Positions 32,628-43,734 of a DNA stretch of 64,000 bases are shown here, piece by piece. Source of the stretch: Desulfobacillus sp041396245 (GTDB lineage Bacteria > Pseudomonadota > Gammaproteobacteria > Burkholderiales > Rhodocyclaceae); NCBI GenBank assembly GCA_041396245.1, contig JAWKYW010000003.1, forward strand, positions 228,072-292,071, given 5' to 3'. The number at the start of each line of letters is the position of its first letter. The first letter of the stretch is position 1. A model generated the notes under the pieces. It did no database searches. It had not been told where the DNA came from and worked only from the letters and a program-made list of their open reading frames with translations. The translations under genes were made by a program, and so were the position numbers.

Positions 32628-33494
32628 TCAGGTTTTGCCGAACAGGCCGGCCGGCCGCCACACCAGCACGGCGGCCATCAGCAGGTAGACGATCATGCCG
32701 GCCACTTCCGGCACGAACACCTGGCCGAAGGTCTCGGCCAGCCCGATCATGAGCGAGGCCACCATCGCCCCCTTGACCGAGCCGATGCCGCCGATCACCA
32801 CCACCACGAAGCAGATGATCAGCACCTGGCCGCCCATGTTGGGGAACACCGAGGAGAGCGGCGCGTTGATCATGCCGGCGAAGGCCGCCAGGGCGATGCC
32901 GAGGGCGAAGACCAGGGTGTAGAGGAACTTGATGTCGATGCCGAGCGACTGCACCATGTCGCGGTTGCTGGCGCCGGCACGGATTTTCATGCCGAGGCGC
33001 GTCTTCTGGATCAGCAGGTAGAGGCCCAGCGCCAGCAGCAGGCAGACGCCCGAAATGAACAGCCGGTACACCGGATAGGACAGGTTCTCGGTGAGCCGGA
33101 TCGAGGCATTGAGCAACTCCGGCACGGGCACGCCGTGCACGTCGTCGCCCCAGAAAATGCTGCGCATCTCCTCGAAGATCAGGATCAGGCCGTAGGACAG
33201 CAGCACCTGGAAGAGGTGGTCGCGCTCGTAGAGGCGGCGGATCAGCAGCCACTCCAGCCCCATGCCGAGCAGAACCGTCAGCGGGATGCCGACGAGAATC
33301 GCCGCCGCCAGGCTGCCGGTCAGGCTGGCCAGCGACCAGGCCAGGTAGGCGCCGAGCATGTAGAAGCTGCCATGGGCGAGGTTGATGATGCCCATGATGC
33401 CGAATATCAGCGTCAGCCCGGAGGCGACGAGGAACAGCAACAGGCCGTATTGCAGGCCGTTCAGCAACTGGATGAGGAAAAAGGCGAAGTCCAT
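32628..33494 (-). CDS. livH: branched-chain-type ABC transporter permease LivH
   Basis: Integral membrane subunit, 288 aa, with GIMGIINLAHGSFYMLGAY near the N-terminus (the conserved LivH start), the RAGASNRDMVQSLGID coupling loop and GGIGSVKGAMVASLMIG near the end. It is the first permease gene after the binding-protein gene, 155 bp away, in a gap that contains a CATTCCCG-type repeat. The gap may let the abundant binding protein be expressed more strongly than the membrane parts. Confidence 0.93.
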   Translation of the reverse strand: MDFAFFLIQLLNGLQYGLLLFLVASGLTLIFGIMGIINLAHGSFYMLGAYLAWSLASLTGSLAAAILVGIPLTVLLGMGLEWLLIRRLYERDHLFQVLLSYGLILIFEEMRSIFWGDDVHGVPVPELLNASIRLTENLSYPVYRLFISGVCLLLALGLYLLIQKTRLGMKIRAGASNRDMVQSLGIDIKFLYTLVFALGIALAAFAGMINAPLSSVFPNMGGQVLIICFVVVVIGGIGSVKGAMVASLMIGLAETFGQVFVPEVAGMIVYLLMAAVLVWRPAGLFGKT

Positions 33495-33556
33495 CTTGGT
33501 GACATGATAGCGGCGGCAGAACGCTGCCGCCGCTACCGAAGCTTCCCGCTGTATTC

Positions 33557-33631
33557 GTCATCCCCGCGCACGCGGGAATCCAGGTTACCCCATTGGGTCC
33601 CCGCTTTCCCCGGATCGAGTCCGAGGATGAC
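33557..33631. repeat. CATTCCCG-type repeat between binding protein and livH
   Basis: Left arm CGTCATCCCCGCGCACGCGG, right end GAGGATGAC, with CCAGGTTACCCC-like filler. It belongs to the same family as 11998-12023 in extended form, and lies at the position where a processing or attenuating hairpin would uncouple the two genes. Confidence 0.65.
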
Positions 33632-33649
33632 AGCGGGGACGACGAGCCA

Positions 33650-34858
33650 TTACATCTTGCAGCCCTTGGCCGGGTCGGCCAGCGCCTTCCAGGCCACGCC
33701 CTGCGGGAGGTTCTGCTTGCCGACCACCTTGCGCAGGTAGAAGTCCTGCACCGGGTTGTGCGACTTGGACAGCGTGAACACGCCGCGCGGGCTGTCGATC
33801 TTGGCTTTTTCCATGGCCTTGATCATCTCGGCCTTCTTCGAGACGTCGCCCTTGACGGCCTCCAGGCCGGCCGCCAGCAGCTGGCCGGCATCGTAGCCCT
33901 GCACGGCATACACGTCGGGCTGCTGCTTGTAGGTCTTGGCGTAGGCCAGGCGGAAGGCGTTGTCCTTCTTGGTGTTCAGGCTGTCTGCATAGTGCAGCGT
34001 GGTCTCGACGCCCTCGCCCGCATCGCCGACGGCTTCCAGCACGCCGTCGGTGAGGAAGCCCGAGCCGTAGAGCGGGATCTTGCCCTTGAGGCCGGCCGCC
34101 TGGTAGTCCTTGAGGAACTTGGCGGCGCCGCCGCCGGCGAAGAAGGCCACGACGGCATCCGGCTTGATGCTGGCGATCTCGGTCAGCAGCGCCTGGAACT
34201 CGACCTGCGGGAAGGGGGTATAGAGCACCTTGGTGAGCTTGCCGCCCTCTTTCTCGAAGCCCTCCTTGAAGCCTTCCATCATCTGCTCGCCGGCGGCGTA
34301 CTTCCAGGTGATGAAGACGGCGTTCTTGTGGCCCTTGGCCTTGAGCACCTTGCCCAGGGCATGGGTCGTCTGCCAGTTGGAGAAGGAAGTGCGGAAGATG
34401 TTGGGCGCACACAGCGGGCCGGTGACCTGGTCGGCGCCGGCGTTCGGGTTGATCCACAGCGTGCCGGATTCGCGGATCACCTTGGCCATGCCCATGGCGA
34501 CGCCGGAGTGCACCGTGCCGATGATGACGTCGACCTTGTCGCGCTGCACCAGCTTGTTGGCGTTTTCCGGGCCCTTGGCCGGGTTGGATTCGTCGTCGAC
34601 GACGAAATACTCGATCTCGCGTCCGCCCAGCTTGCCGCCGCGCTCCTCGACCGCCAGCTTGAAGCCGTTGGTGATGGCCACGCCGAGCTTCGTATAGGTG
34701 CCGGTGTAAGGCAGCATCAGGCCGACCTTGATCTTGCCGCCCTGGGCGTGGGCCATGCCTGCCGGCGCCAGCGTGCCGACCGCCAGGGCGCCGGCCAGGG
34801 CGGCCGTGCCGACCAGAAAGTGACGACGGACAAATGCCGATTTTTCTTTCTTGCTCAT
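33650..34858 (-). CDS. periplasmic substrate-binding protein of Liv/HAAT ABC transporter
   Basis: High-affinity ligand receptor, 402 aa. The N-terminus holds KKEKSAFVRRHFLVG and a hydrophobic stretch ending AHAQ, a Sec or twin-arginine-like signal. The mature part starts KIKVGLMLPYTGTYTKLG, the usual Peripla_BP_6 opening. GGGAAKFLKDYQAAGL and YDAGQLLAAGLEAV lie in the second lobe. GGAGGAG lies just ahead of the start. Such proteins in aromatic-degradation loci bind benzoate or its derivatives; the ligand here is inferred. Confidence 0.93.
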   Translation of the reverse strand: MSKKEKSAFVRRHFLVGTAALAGALAVGTLAPAGMAHAQGGKIKVGLMLPYTGTYTKLGVAITNGFKLAVEERGGKLGGREIEYFVVDDESNPAKGPENANKLVQRDKVDVIIGTVHSGVAMGMAKVIRESGTLWINPNAGADQVTGPLCAPNIFRTSFSNWQTTHALGKVLKAKGHKNAVFITWKYAAGEQMMEGFKEGFEKEGGKLTKVLYTPFPQVEFQALLTEIASIKPDAVVAFFAGGGAAKFLKDYQAAGLKGKIPLYGSGFLTDGVLEAVGDAGEGVETTLHYADSLNTKKDNAFRLAYAKTYKQQPDVYAVQGYDAGQLLAAGLEAVKGDVSKKAEMIKAMEKAKIDSPRGVFTLSKSHNPVQDFYLRKVVGKQNLPQGVAWKALADPAKGCKM

Positions 34859-35021
34859 GTTTTCTCCTCCTCCAAATGGGTTGTGCCGTTCCCGGCCGAA
34901 GACGGCGGCTCGCGCGCGATTCCGGTGCCGGGGAGGGCTGCCATCACAACATGTCCGCCCGGATGGGTCAAGACGGGCAAGGGTGATTCGGGGAGTCTAG
35001 GCAAGCGGCGTCAAATCCGGG

Positions 35022-36389
35022 TCATGGATTTGTCAAGTTTTCGTGAAATCGGCCTTCCAGGACCAGGAATACCCGGGTCCCCCCTTCCCCGCGCCTCTCG
35101 ATGCCCACGTCCCAGCCGGCCTGCTCGCAGATGCGCTTGACGATGGACAGGCCGAGGCCGTAGCCGTCGCCGCCATGCACGTCGCCGCGGTTGAAGCGCC
35201 GGAACAGCTCCTGCACCTTGCCCGGCTCGATGCCGCAGCCGGTGTCGAGGATCTCGACGGTGCTGCCGCGCGAGCGCAGGCGCACCGTCCCCTGCTCGGT
35301 GTAGCGGACGGCATTGGCCAGCAGGTTGGACAGGACGACGTGGAGCGCCCGCTGCGGAACGCGCACGGTGACGCTGTCGGACACGTCGACCTCGAGCGCC
35401 AGCCCCTTTGCTTCGGCACGCTCGCGCACGCTCTCGGCCGCCTCTTCCGCGCACTCGCGCAGGTCGACGTCGCCCTGGATGCCGTCCGCCTCCTCCCGCG
35501 CCATGAGCAGGAAGGCGTTGACCAGCTCGGTCAGGCGCGCCGCCGCCGCCGTGATCTTCTCCACCCGCGTACGCGAGCGGGCCGACAGCGTGCCGTCCTC
35601 CAGCAGCAGCTCGCAGCCGGTCTGGATGGCGGTCAGCGGCGTGCGCAGCTCGTGGCTGACGTCGGCCGTGAAGGCGCGTTCCCGGTCCAGCAGGCGCGTC
35701 ATGCGGAGATGGTAGGCGTCGAAGGCCGCCGCCAGCTCGGCCACCTCGCGTTCGGGGTAATTGGGCGCCAGTGCCGCATCGGCGGCGGTCCCCCGCAGCA
35801 GGTTCACGCGCCGCGCCAGGTCCACGATCTGGTGCGTCAGCCGGCGCGACAGCCACAGCCCGGCGAGGACGGTCACCACCGCCGTCAGGAGGGCGCCGAA
35901 GATCAGCACCAGCCTGAAATGGCGCTCGCGCTCCTGGTGCAGCGCCAGCGAATATGCCACGTAGAAGTAGGCCTCGCCGATCTCCCGGACTTCAACGCGG
36001 TAAAGGCCGTCGCCGCCGAGAATGTCGTGGAAGCCGGGCGCCAATGCGCGCAGCTCGACGGGCATCTCGGCCCGGTCCCGGGCCGTGCGCGCGATGTAGC
36101 CCTGCACCAGCCAGCTGGCGCGAAACCACTTGCGCAGGGCCAGGGCCTCGGTGTCGGGCCTCACCGCATAGCGTTGCAGTTCGCGGTAGGGCGGGCCGTC
36201 GAAGGCCAGGTTGCGCTCGTATTGCTGGAGCAGGCTCTCCATTTCGTCCGAGACGATCTGGTCGATGAGCTGCAGTTCCTGGTGGCGATTGAGCTGGTGG
36301 ATCACCAGCGACAGCAGCAGCACAAGCAGGACGCCGGCCAGCCCGAACGTGGCGGCGAACTTGAGCCGGAGGCTACGACCGACGCGCAT
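35022..36389 (-). CDS. sensor histidine kinase
   Basis: Membrane sensor of 455 aa. Two transmembrane segments (FAATFGLAGVLLVLLLSLVI near the start, and FRLVLIFGALLTAVVTVLAGL around residues 157-177) enclose a ~120-residue periplasmic domain. HAMP region, then the phospho-accepting His in SHELRTPLTAIQ (about residue 244), and ATPase motifs N (LLANAVRYTEQG), G1 (ILDTGCGI) and G2 (GGDGYGLGLSIVKRI). It overlaps the response regulator by 17 bp. The signal is unknown; the position between the CoA ligase and the uptake genes suggests aromatic-acid sensing. Confidence 0.92.
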   Translation of the reverse strand: MRVGRSLRLKFAATFGLAGVLLVLLLSLVIHQLNRHQELQLIDQIVSDEMESLLQQYERNLAFDGPPYRELQRYAVRPDTEALALRKWFRASWLVQGYIARTARDRAEMPVELRALAPGFHDILGGDGLYRVEVREIGEAYFYVAYSLALHQERERHFRLVLIFGALLTAVVTVLAGLWLSRRLTHQIVDLARRVNLLRGTAADAALAPNYPEREVAELAAAFDAYHLRMTRLLDRERAFTADVSHELRTPLTAIQTGCELLLEDGTLSARSRTRVEKITAAAARLTELVNAFLLMAREEADGIQGDVDLRECAEEAAESVRERAEAKGLALEVDVSDSVTVRVPQRALHVVLSNLLANAVRYTEQGTVRLRSRGSTVEILDTGCGIEPGKVQELFRRFNRGDVHGGDGYGLGLSIVKRICEQAGWDVGIERRGEGGTRVFLVLEGRFHENLTNP

Positions 36390-37062
36390 CCGCGGCGGCG
36401 AAGCGGTAGCCGACGCCGTGCACCGTCTCGATCGGCGAGCGGCCGCTCGAATCGGTGAGCGCGCGGCGCAGCAGGTGCATGTGGCTGCGCAGGGAGTCGC
36501 TCAGCGGATGATCGTCGCCCCACAGTTCCTGCTCCAGCTCGGCGCGGGAATAGACGCGGTTCGGCGCCGACATCATCATCCCCAGCAGGCGCAGGCACTT
36601 GCGCGACAGGTGCACGGGCCGGCCATCGACGCTGACCGCCATGTCGGTCGGGTCGAACTCGATGGCGCCGAACGCCATCTTGCGGTCGACGACGCGGCCG
36701 CGGCGGCGCGCGACCAGCGCCTTCAGACGCGCCTCCACCTCGCGCAGGGCGAAGGGCTTGACGAGGTAATCGTCGGCGCCGCAATCGAAGGCCGTCAGCT
36801 TGTCGTCGAGCACGTCGCGCGCGGTGAGGATCAGCACCGGCACGTCGAGGCACGCCTCGCGCCGCAGCTTGCGGCACAGGCAGAGGCCGTCCATGCCCGG
36901 CAGGCCGAGGTCGAGGACGATGGCGTCGAACTCGCCGGACACCGCCAGGTGCATGCCGCTGACGCCGTCGCGCGCCATGTCCAGAATATTGCCCCGGCTC
37001 TCGAGATACTCGTAGAGGTTGGTGGCGATGTCGAGATCGTCCTCGATGATCAGGACGCGCAT
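36373..37062 (-). CDS. OmpR-family response regulator
   Basis: Two-domain regulator, 229 aa. The receiver domain has the acidic pair EDD (residues 7-9), the phospho-accepting Asp51 in VLDLGLPG and the conserved Lys in LVKPFAL. The C-terminal winged helix ends DSSGRSPIETVHGVGYRFA, the hallmark of OmpR/PhoB regulators. It is cotranscribed with the sensor kinase (17-bp overlap). No target site could be assigned by eye. Confidence 0.94.
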   Translation of the reverse strand: MRVLIIEDDLDIATNLYEYLESRGNILDMARDGVSGMHLAVSGEFDAIVLDLGLPGMDGLCLCRKLRREACLDVPVLILTARDVLDDKLTAFDCGADDYLVKPFALREVEARLKALVARRRGRVVDRKMAFGAIEFDPTDMAVSVDGRPVHLSRKCLRLLGMMMSAPNRVYSRAELEQELWGDDHPLSDSLRSHMHLLRRALTDSSGRSPIETVHGVGYRFAAADARRS

Positions 37063-37090
37063 GTTGATCCCCGCATGCCCCGGTCATGCC

Positions 37091-37147
37091 GTAGGTCGGG
37101 CTTCAGCCCGACGCGACAGCCTTTTGTCGGCCTGAAGGCCGAACTAC
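37091..37147. repeat. REP-A inverted pair 4
   Basis: Arms 37091-37112 (GTAG plus GTCGGGCTTCAGCCCGAC) and 37126-37147, between the ligase stop and the regulator start. Confidence 0.85.
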
Positions 37148-37176
37148 ATGTTGCACAGTCGCAACCGAAGAGGAAC

Positions 37177-38757
<1,581 letters not shown>

Positions 38758-38781
38758 GTCCTTCCTCCTTTGGTTCCTTGC

Positions 38782-38838
38782 GTAGGTCGGGCTTCAGCCC
38801 GACATACAAGCCTGAAGTCGGCCTGAAGGCCGACCTGC
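38782..38838. repeat. REP-A inverted pair 5
   Basis: Arms 38782-38803 and 38817-38838; the second ends CTGC instead of CTAC. It fills the gap between the DUF4863 gene and bclA. Confidence 0.85.
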
Positions 38839-38843
38839 GTTCA

Positions 38844-39332
38844 TTATTTGGTGAATTCTATCGCGCCGCCGGGCAGCAGGTAGAGCACGATGGCCTTGCC
38901 GCCGGTGACGGTCGGGAAATGCGCGTGGCCGGCGGGATACACCAGCCAGCCGCGGCCACGGCCGTCGAACTGCGCGCCGGGGTCAAGCGGCATGATCATG
39001 TCGATCTCGCCGTTGGGATGGCGGTGGTGCGGGCCCTTGAGGCTGTCCATCACGACGACGTCGACGCTGAAGCCGTGGATGGCGTCGCACGGCTTGATGA
39101 CCCGGCTGTACCTGATGCCGCCCGCTTCCCGGTCGCACATCCAGCCGGCGGCAATGGCCGCCTGGCAGGCCTCGAAGATGCGCTGGAAATCGCTGCCGTC
39201 AGCCGGGATTTCCGCGTTCAGCCAGGCATCCAGTTCGCTGTCCAGGGTTCTGCCGGCAATGCGTCCGGTGATGCCGGCAATCAGTGTGGTGAATTCCTCT
39301 GCGGTGATCTGTCCCATTTCGGCTTGGCCCAT
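38844..39332 (-). CDS. DUF4863 protein (4-hydroxylaminobenzoate-lyase-like)
   Basis: Small cupin-like protein, 162 aa. The likely metal ligands are in GPHHRHPNGEIDMIMPL (about residues 99-115) and YPAGHAHFPTV (about 130-140). The same family includes 4-hydroxylaminobenzoate lyase of nitrobenzoate degradation, and members often accompany box genes. Its role in benzoate metabolism is not established. It is the first minus-strand gene after the divergent control region. A second ATG five codons in (MGQITAEEF) is an equally good start. Confidence 0.8.
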   Translation of the reverse strand: MGQAEMGQITAEEFTTLIAGITGRIAGRTLDSELDAWLNAEIPADGSDFQRIFEACQAAIAAGWMCDREAGGIRYSRVIKPCDAIHGFSVDVVVMDSLKGPHHRHPNGEIDMIMPLDPGAQFDGRGRGWLVYPAGHAHFPTVTGGKAIVLYLLPGGAIEFTK

Positions 39333-39342
39333 GAAAACGGTT

Positions 39343-39421
39343 TGCAGTATAGTTCCGATCTGTTTGCTTGATTTTTGCCCAGTTTAATGCATAAAAACAA
39401 TATGGCAAGTGTTATAGTGCA
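39343..39421. promoter_or_regulatory. divergent benzoate control region with three TGCA motifs
   Basis: This A/T-rich intergenic stretch between the DUF4863 gene and boxR holds TGCA at 39343-39346, 39388-39391 (AATGCATA) and 39418-39421 (AGTGCATT). BzdR/BoxR-type repressors are known to bind TGCA-containing operators and to release them on binding benzoyl-CoA. I could not define -35/-10 boxes with confidence. Confidence 0.5.
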
Positions 39422-39478
39422 TTGCCTTATACCAATATGCCGATCCGATCAGGCACCAGCATCGAAGGGGATAAACCC

Positions 39479-40378
39479 ATGACGGCCGAGCCCACCGCCT
39501 CATCCGCCGATACCGACACCAGGGACGGCGATCACGCCTATCTGCAACAACTCGGTGCCCGCGTGCGGGACGCCCGCACGCGCCTCGGCCTCTCGCGCAA
39601 ATCGCTGGCGGGCAAATCCGGCGTTTCGGAGCGCTATCTGGCCCAGCTCGAAGGCGGCCAGGGCAATATCTCGATCCTGCTCCTGCGCCAGGTCGCCGCG
39701 GCGCTCGACGCGCCGCTGACGGAGCTGCTCGGCGAGGGCGACAGCCAGCCGATCGAACTGACCCTGCTGATCCAGTACCTGGAAAAGCTCTCGCCGAAAA
39801 AACTGACCCAGGCGAAGGCCATCCTCACCAGCGCCTTCGGCGAGCAGGATCCGCTGGAACGCCGCAACCGCATCGCCCTGATCGGCCTGCGCGGGGCCGG
39901 CAAGTCCACGCTCGGCCGCAGCCTGGCCGACCATCTCGGCGTGCCCTTCGTCGAGCTCGACGACGAAATCGAGCGCGAGGCCGGCGTGCCCGGCTCCGAA
40001 ATATTTTCCCTCTACGGCCAGAACGCCTATCGCCGCTTCGAGAAGCGCTGTCTGGAACGGATCATCGAGCATCATGAGCATGTCGTCATCGCCGCCGGCG
40101 GCGGCCTGGTCACCGAAACCCCCACCTATGAACTGATGCGTTCGGCCTGCTTCACGGTCTGGATCAAGGCCAGCCCGGAGGAACACATGCAGCGGGTGAT
40201 CGCCCAGGGCGACCTGCGGCCGATGACCGGCCGCGAAGAAGCCATGGCCGACCTGCGCCGCATTCTGGCCGAACGCAACGACCTGTACGGCCTGGCAGAC
40301 ACTATCATTGACACCTCAAACAAAACAGTTGACGCAAGTCAAGAAGAGTTGCAGAATATGTACAATATTTCGACTTAA
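39479..40378 (+). CDS. boxR: BoxR/BzdR-type regulator: HTH fused to shikimate-kinase-like domain
   Basis: Transcriptional repressor that senses benzoyl-CoA. The N-terminal XRE helix-turn-helix (about residues 22-80: RVRDARTRLGLSRKSLAGKS, then SERYLAQLEGG) is joined through a ~50-residue linker to a shikimate-kinase-like domain with P-loop GLRGAGKSTLG (about 138-148). This architecture is diagnostic of BzdR/BoxR. The start ATG at 39479 has AAGGGG 8 bp upstream; a longer in-frame TTG start would run through a TGCA site. It is the first gene of the plus-strand box group. Confidence 0.93.
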   Translation: MTAEPTASSADTDTRDGDHAYLQQLGARVRDARTRLGLSRKSLAGKSGVSERYLAQLEGGQGNISILLLRQVAAALDAPLTELLGEGDSQPIELTLLIQYLEKLSPKKLTQAKAILTSAFGEQDPLERRNRIALIGLRGAGKSTLGRSLADHLGVPFVELDDEIEREAGVPGSEIFSLYGQNAYRRFEKRCLERIIEHHEHVVIAAGGGLVTETPTYELMRSACFTVWIKASPEEHMQRVIAQGDLRPMTGREEAMADLRRILAERNDLYGLADTIIDTSNKTVDASQEELQNMYNIST

Positions 40379-40387
40379 AGCTTTTGT

Positions 40388-40411
40388 CTGCACTTTAGTT
40401 CACCTGTGCAG
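40388..40411. promoter_or_regulatory. TGCA palindrome upstream of boxC
   Basis: CTGCAC (40388-40393) and GTGCAG (40406-40411) form an inverted repeat 12 bp apart, 33 bp ahead of the boxC start. A plausible BoxR operator for a boxC-boxB-boxA promoter; the spacing differs from the described BzdR operators, so this is tentative. Confidence 0.5.
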
Positions 40412-40443
40412 CCAGGGGCTGGCAACCCGACGGAGGCACAGAG

Positions 40444-42093
40444 ATGATCACCTACGACACTGACCCTTCCCGCTACGCCCACTGGCGACTGGCCTTCGAC
40501 GGCCAAACGCCACACGTGGCCACCCTCACCCTGGACATCCAGGAAGACCGCGGCATCAAGCCCGGCTACAAGCTCAAGCTGAACTCCTACGACCTCGGGG
40601 TCGACATGGAACTGCACGACGCCGTGCAGCGCATCCGCTTCGAGCATCCCGAGGTGAAGTGCGTCGTCATCACCAGCGGCAAGTCGCGCATGTTCTGCTC
40701 AGGCGCCAACATCTACATGCTCGGACTGTCGACCCACGCCTGGAAGGTGAATTTCTGCAAGTTCACCAACGAGACGAGAAACGGCCTCGAGGATTCCAGC
40801 GAACACTCCGGCCTGAAGTTCCTCGCCGCGCTGAACGGCGCCACCGCCGGCGGCGGCTACGAAATGGCGCTGGCCTGCGACGAGATCGCCATGATCGACG
40901 ACCGCTCCACGTCGGTCAGCCTGCCGGAAGTGCCGCTGCTGGGCGTCTTGCCCGGCACCGGCGGCCTCACCCGACTGGTGGACAAGCGCAGGATGCGGCG
41001 CGACCTCGCCGACGTCTTCTGCACCACCTCCGAAGGCGTGCGTGCCGAGCGGGCGAAGGAATGGAAGCTGGTCGATCACATCGCCAAGCCGCAGCAGTTC
41101 GAGGAACTGGTGACGACCCGCGCCGCCGAGCTGGCGAAGCAGTCCGACCGCCCCGGCGGCCAGGGCGTTGCCCTGACGCCGCTCAAGCGCGACGCCGACG
41201 AGGCCGGCTACCGCTACACCCACGTCGAGGTCGCGCTCGACCGTGCCGCCCGCACGGCGACGCTGACTGTGATGGCGCCGACGGGCCGCCAGCCGGACGA
41301 ACTGGAGGAAATCCTCACCCAGGGCGCGCGCTGGTGGCCGCTGGCCATGGCGCGCGAGCTCGACGACGCCATCCTCATGCTGCGCACCAACGACCTCGAC
41401 GTCGGCCTCTGGCAGATCAGGACGCGCGGCGACATTGCCGCCGTGCTGGAAGCCGACGCGACGATGGCGAAGTTCAAGGACAACTGGTTCGTGCGCGAGA
41501 CGATCGGCATGCTGCGCCGCTGCCTGCGCCGCCTCGACGTCTCCTCGCGCTCGATGTTCGCCGTGCTCGACGAGGGCTCGTGCTTCGGCGGCCTGTTCTT
41601 CGAGCTGGCGCTCGCCGCAGACCGCAGCTTCATGCTGAAGATCGAGGACGACTTCGCCCGCGCGCCGAAGGTCGCCCTGTCGGAGGCCAACTTCGGCCTC
41701 TATCCCATGAACAACGGCCTGTCGCGCCTCGCCACGCGCTTCGCCGGTGAAACCGGGCCGGTCGAGGCCGCCCGCGCCACGCTCGGCAAGATGCTGGAAG
41801 CCGACCAGGCCGCCGAACTCGGCCTCGTCACCTTCACGCCGGACGAGCTCGACTGGGACGAGGAACTGCGTATCGCCATCGAGGAGCGCACCGCCCTCTC
41901 GCCCGACGCGCTGACCGGCATGGAAGCGAGCCTGCGCTTCGCCGGCGGCGAAACAATGGACACGCGCATCTTCGGGCGGCTGACCGCCTGGCAGAACTGG
42001 ATCTTCAACCGCCCCAACGCCGTCGGCGAAACCGGCGCGCTGAAGGTGTACGGCACCGGCGCGAAAGCGAAATTCAACTGGGAACGGGTGTAA
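40444..42093 (+). CDS. boxC: BoxC, epoxybenzoyl-CoA dihydrolase (ring-cleaving)
   Basis: Hydrolytic, oxygen-independent ring opening of 2,3-epoxybenzoyl-CoA to 3,4-dehydroadipyl-CoA semialdehyde and formate. It is a 549-aa double crotonase-fold protein. The first half has the oxyanion-hole regions FCSGANIYML and LNGATAGGGYEMALACDEIAM; the second contains FAVLDEGSCFGGLFFELALAAD. Size and N-terminus (MITYDTDPSRYAHWRL) match the BoxC family. GGAGG lies 7 bp before the ATG. First enzyme gene of the operon. Confidence 0.95.
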   Translation: MITYDTDPSRYAHWRLAFDGQTPHVATLTLDIQEDRGIKPGYKLKLNSYDLGVDMELHDAVQRIRFEHPEVKCVVITSGKSRMFCSGANIYMLGLSTHAWKVNFCKFTNETRNGLEDSSEHSGLKFLAALNGATAGGGYEMALACDEIAMIDDRSTSVSLPEVPLLGVLPGTGGLTRLVDKRRMRRDLADVFCTTSEGVRAERAKEWKLVDHIAKPQQFEELVTTRAAELAKQSDRPGGQGVALTPLKRDADEAGYRYTHVEVALDRAARTATLTVMAPTGRQPDELEEILTQGARWWPLAMARELDDAILMLRTNDLDVGLWQIRTRGDIAAVLEADATMAKFKDNWFVRETIGMLRRCLRRLDVSSRSMFAVLDEGSCFGGLFFELALAADRSFMLKIEDDFARAPKVALSEANFGLYPMNNGLSRLATRFAGETGPVEAARATLGKMLEADQAAELGLVTFTPDELDWDEELRIAIEERTALSPDALTGMEASLRFAGGETMDTRIFGRLTAWQNWIFNRPNAVGETGALKVYGTGAKAKFNWERV

Positions 42094-42101
42094 CGGACCT
42101 T

Positions 42102-42169
42102 GTAGGTCGGGCTTCAGCCCGACGACAGCGCTCGATAAATCCCAAGCGTCGGCCTGAAGGCCGACCTAC
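42102..42169. repeat. REP-A inverted pair 6
   Basis: Arms 42102-42123 and 42148-42169, filling the boxC-boxB gap. It ends 27 bp before the boxB start and could stabilise the upstream transcript. Confidence 0.85.
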
Positions 42170-42196
42170 AGAACAGAACCTAGACAGGAGAGACAC

Positions 42197-43621
<1,425 letters not shown>

Positions 43622-43638
43622 GCAAAGGCAAAACCATG

Positions 43639-43708
43639 AACCACAGAGGCGCAGAGACACAGAGAAGAACAAGCGAAAGGCATCTGCTTTCTCTGTGCCT
43701 CTGTGGTT
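43639..43708. repeat. CCACAGAG inverted repeat, copy 2
   Basis: The arm at 43639-43664 (AACCACAGAGGCGCAGAG...) faces CTCTGTGCCTCTGTGGTT at 43691-43708. It occupies the boxB-boxA gap, 17 bp ahead of the boxA ribosome site. Confidence 0.85.
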
Positions 43709-43734
43709 AAGGGTGTTGAGTTTTGGAGGTCAGC

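Noticed and set aside
38850..39390. Plus-strand frames opposite the DUF4863 gene
   Set aside because: The minus-strand frame has cupin-like His motifs and family resemblance; the opposite frames have none.
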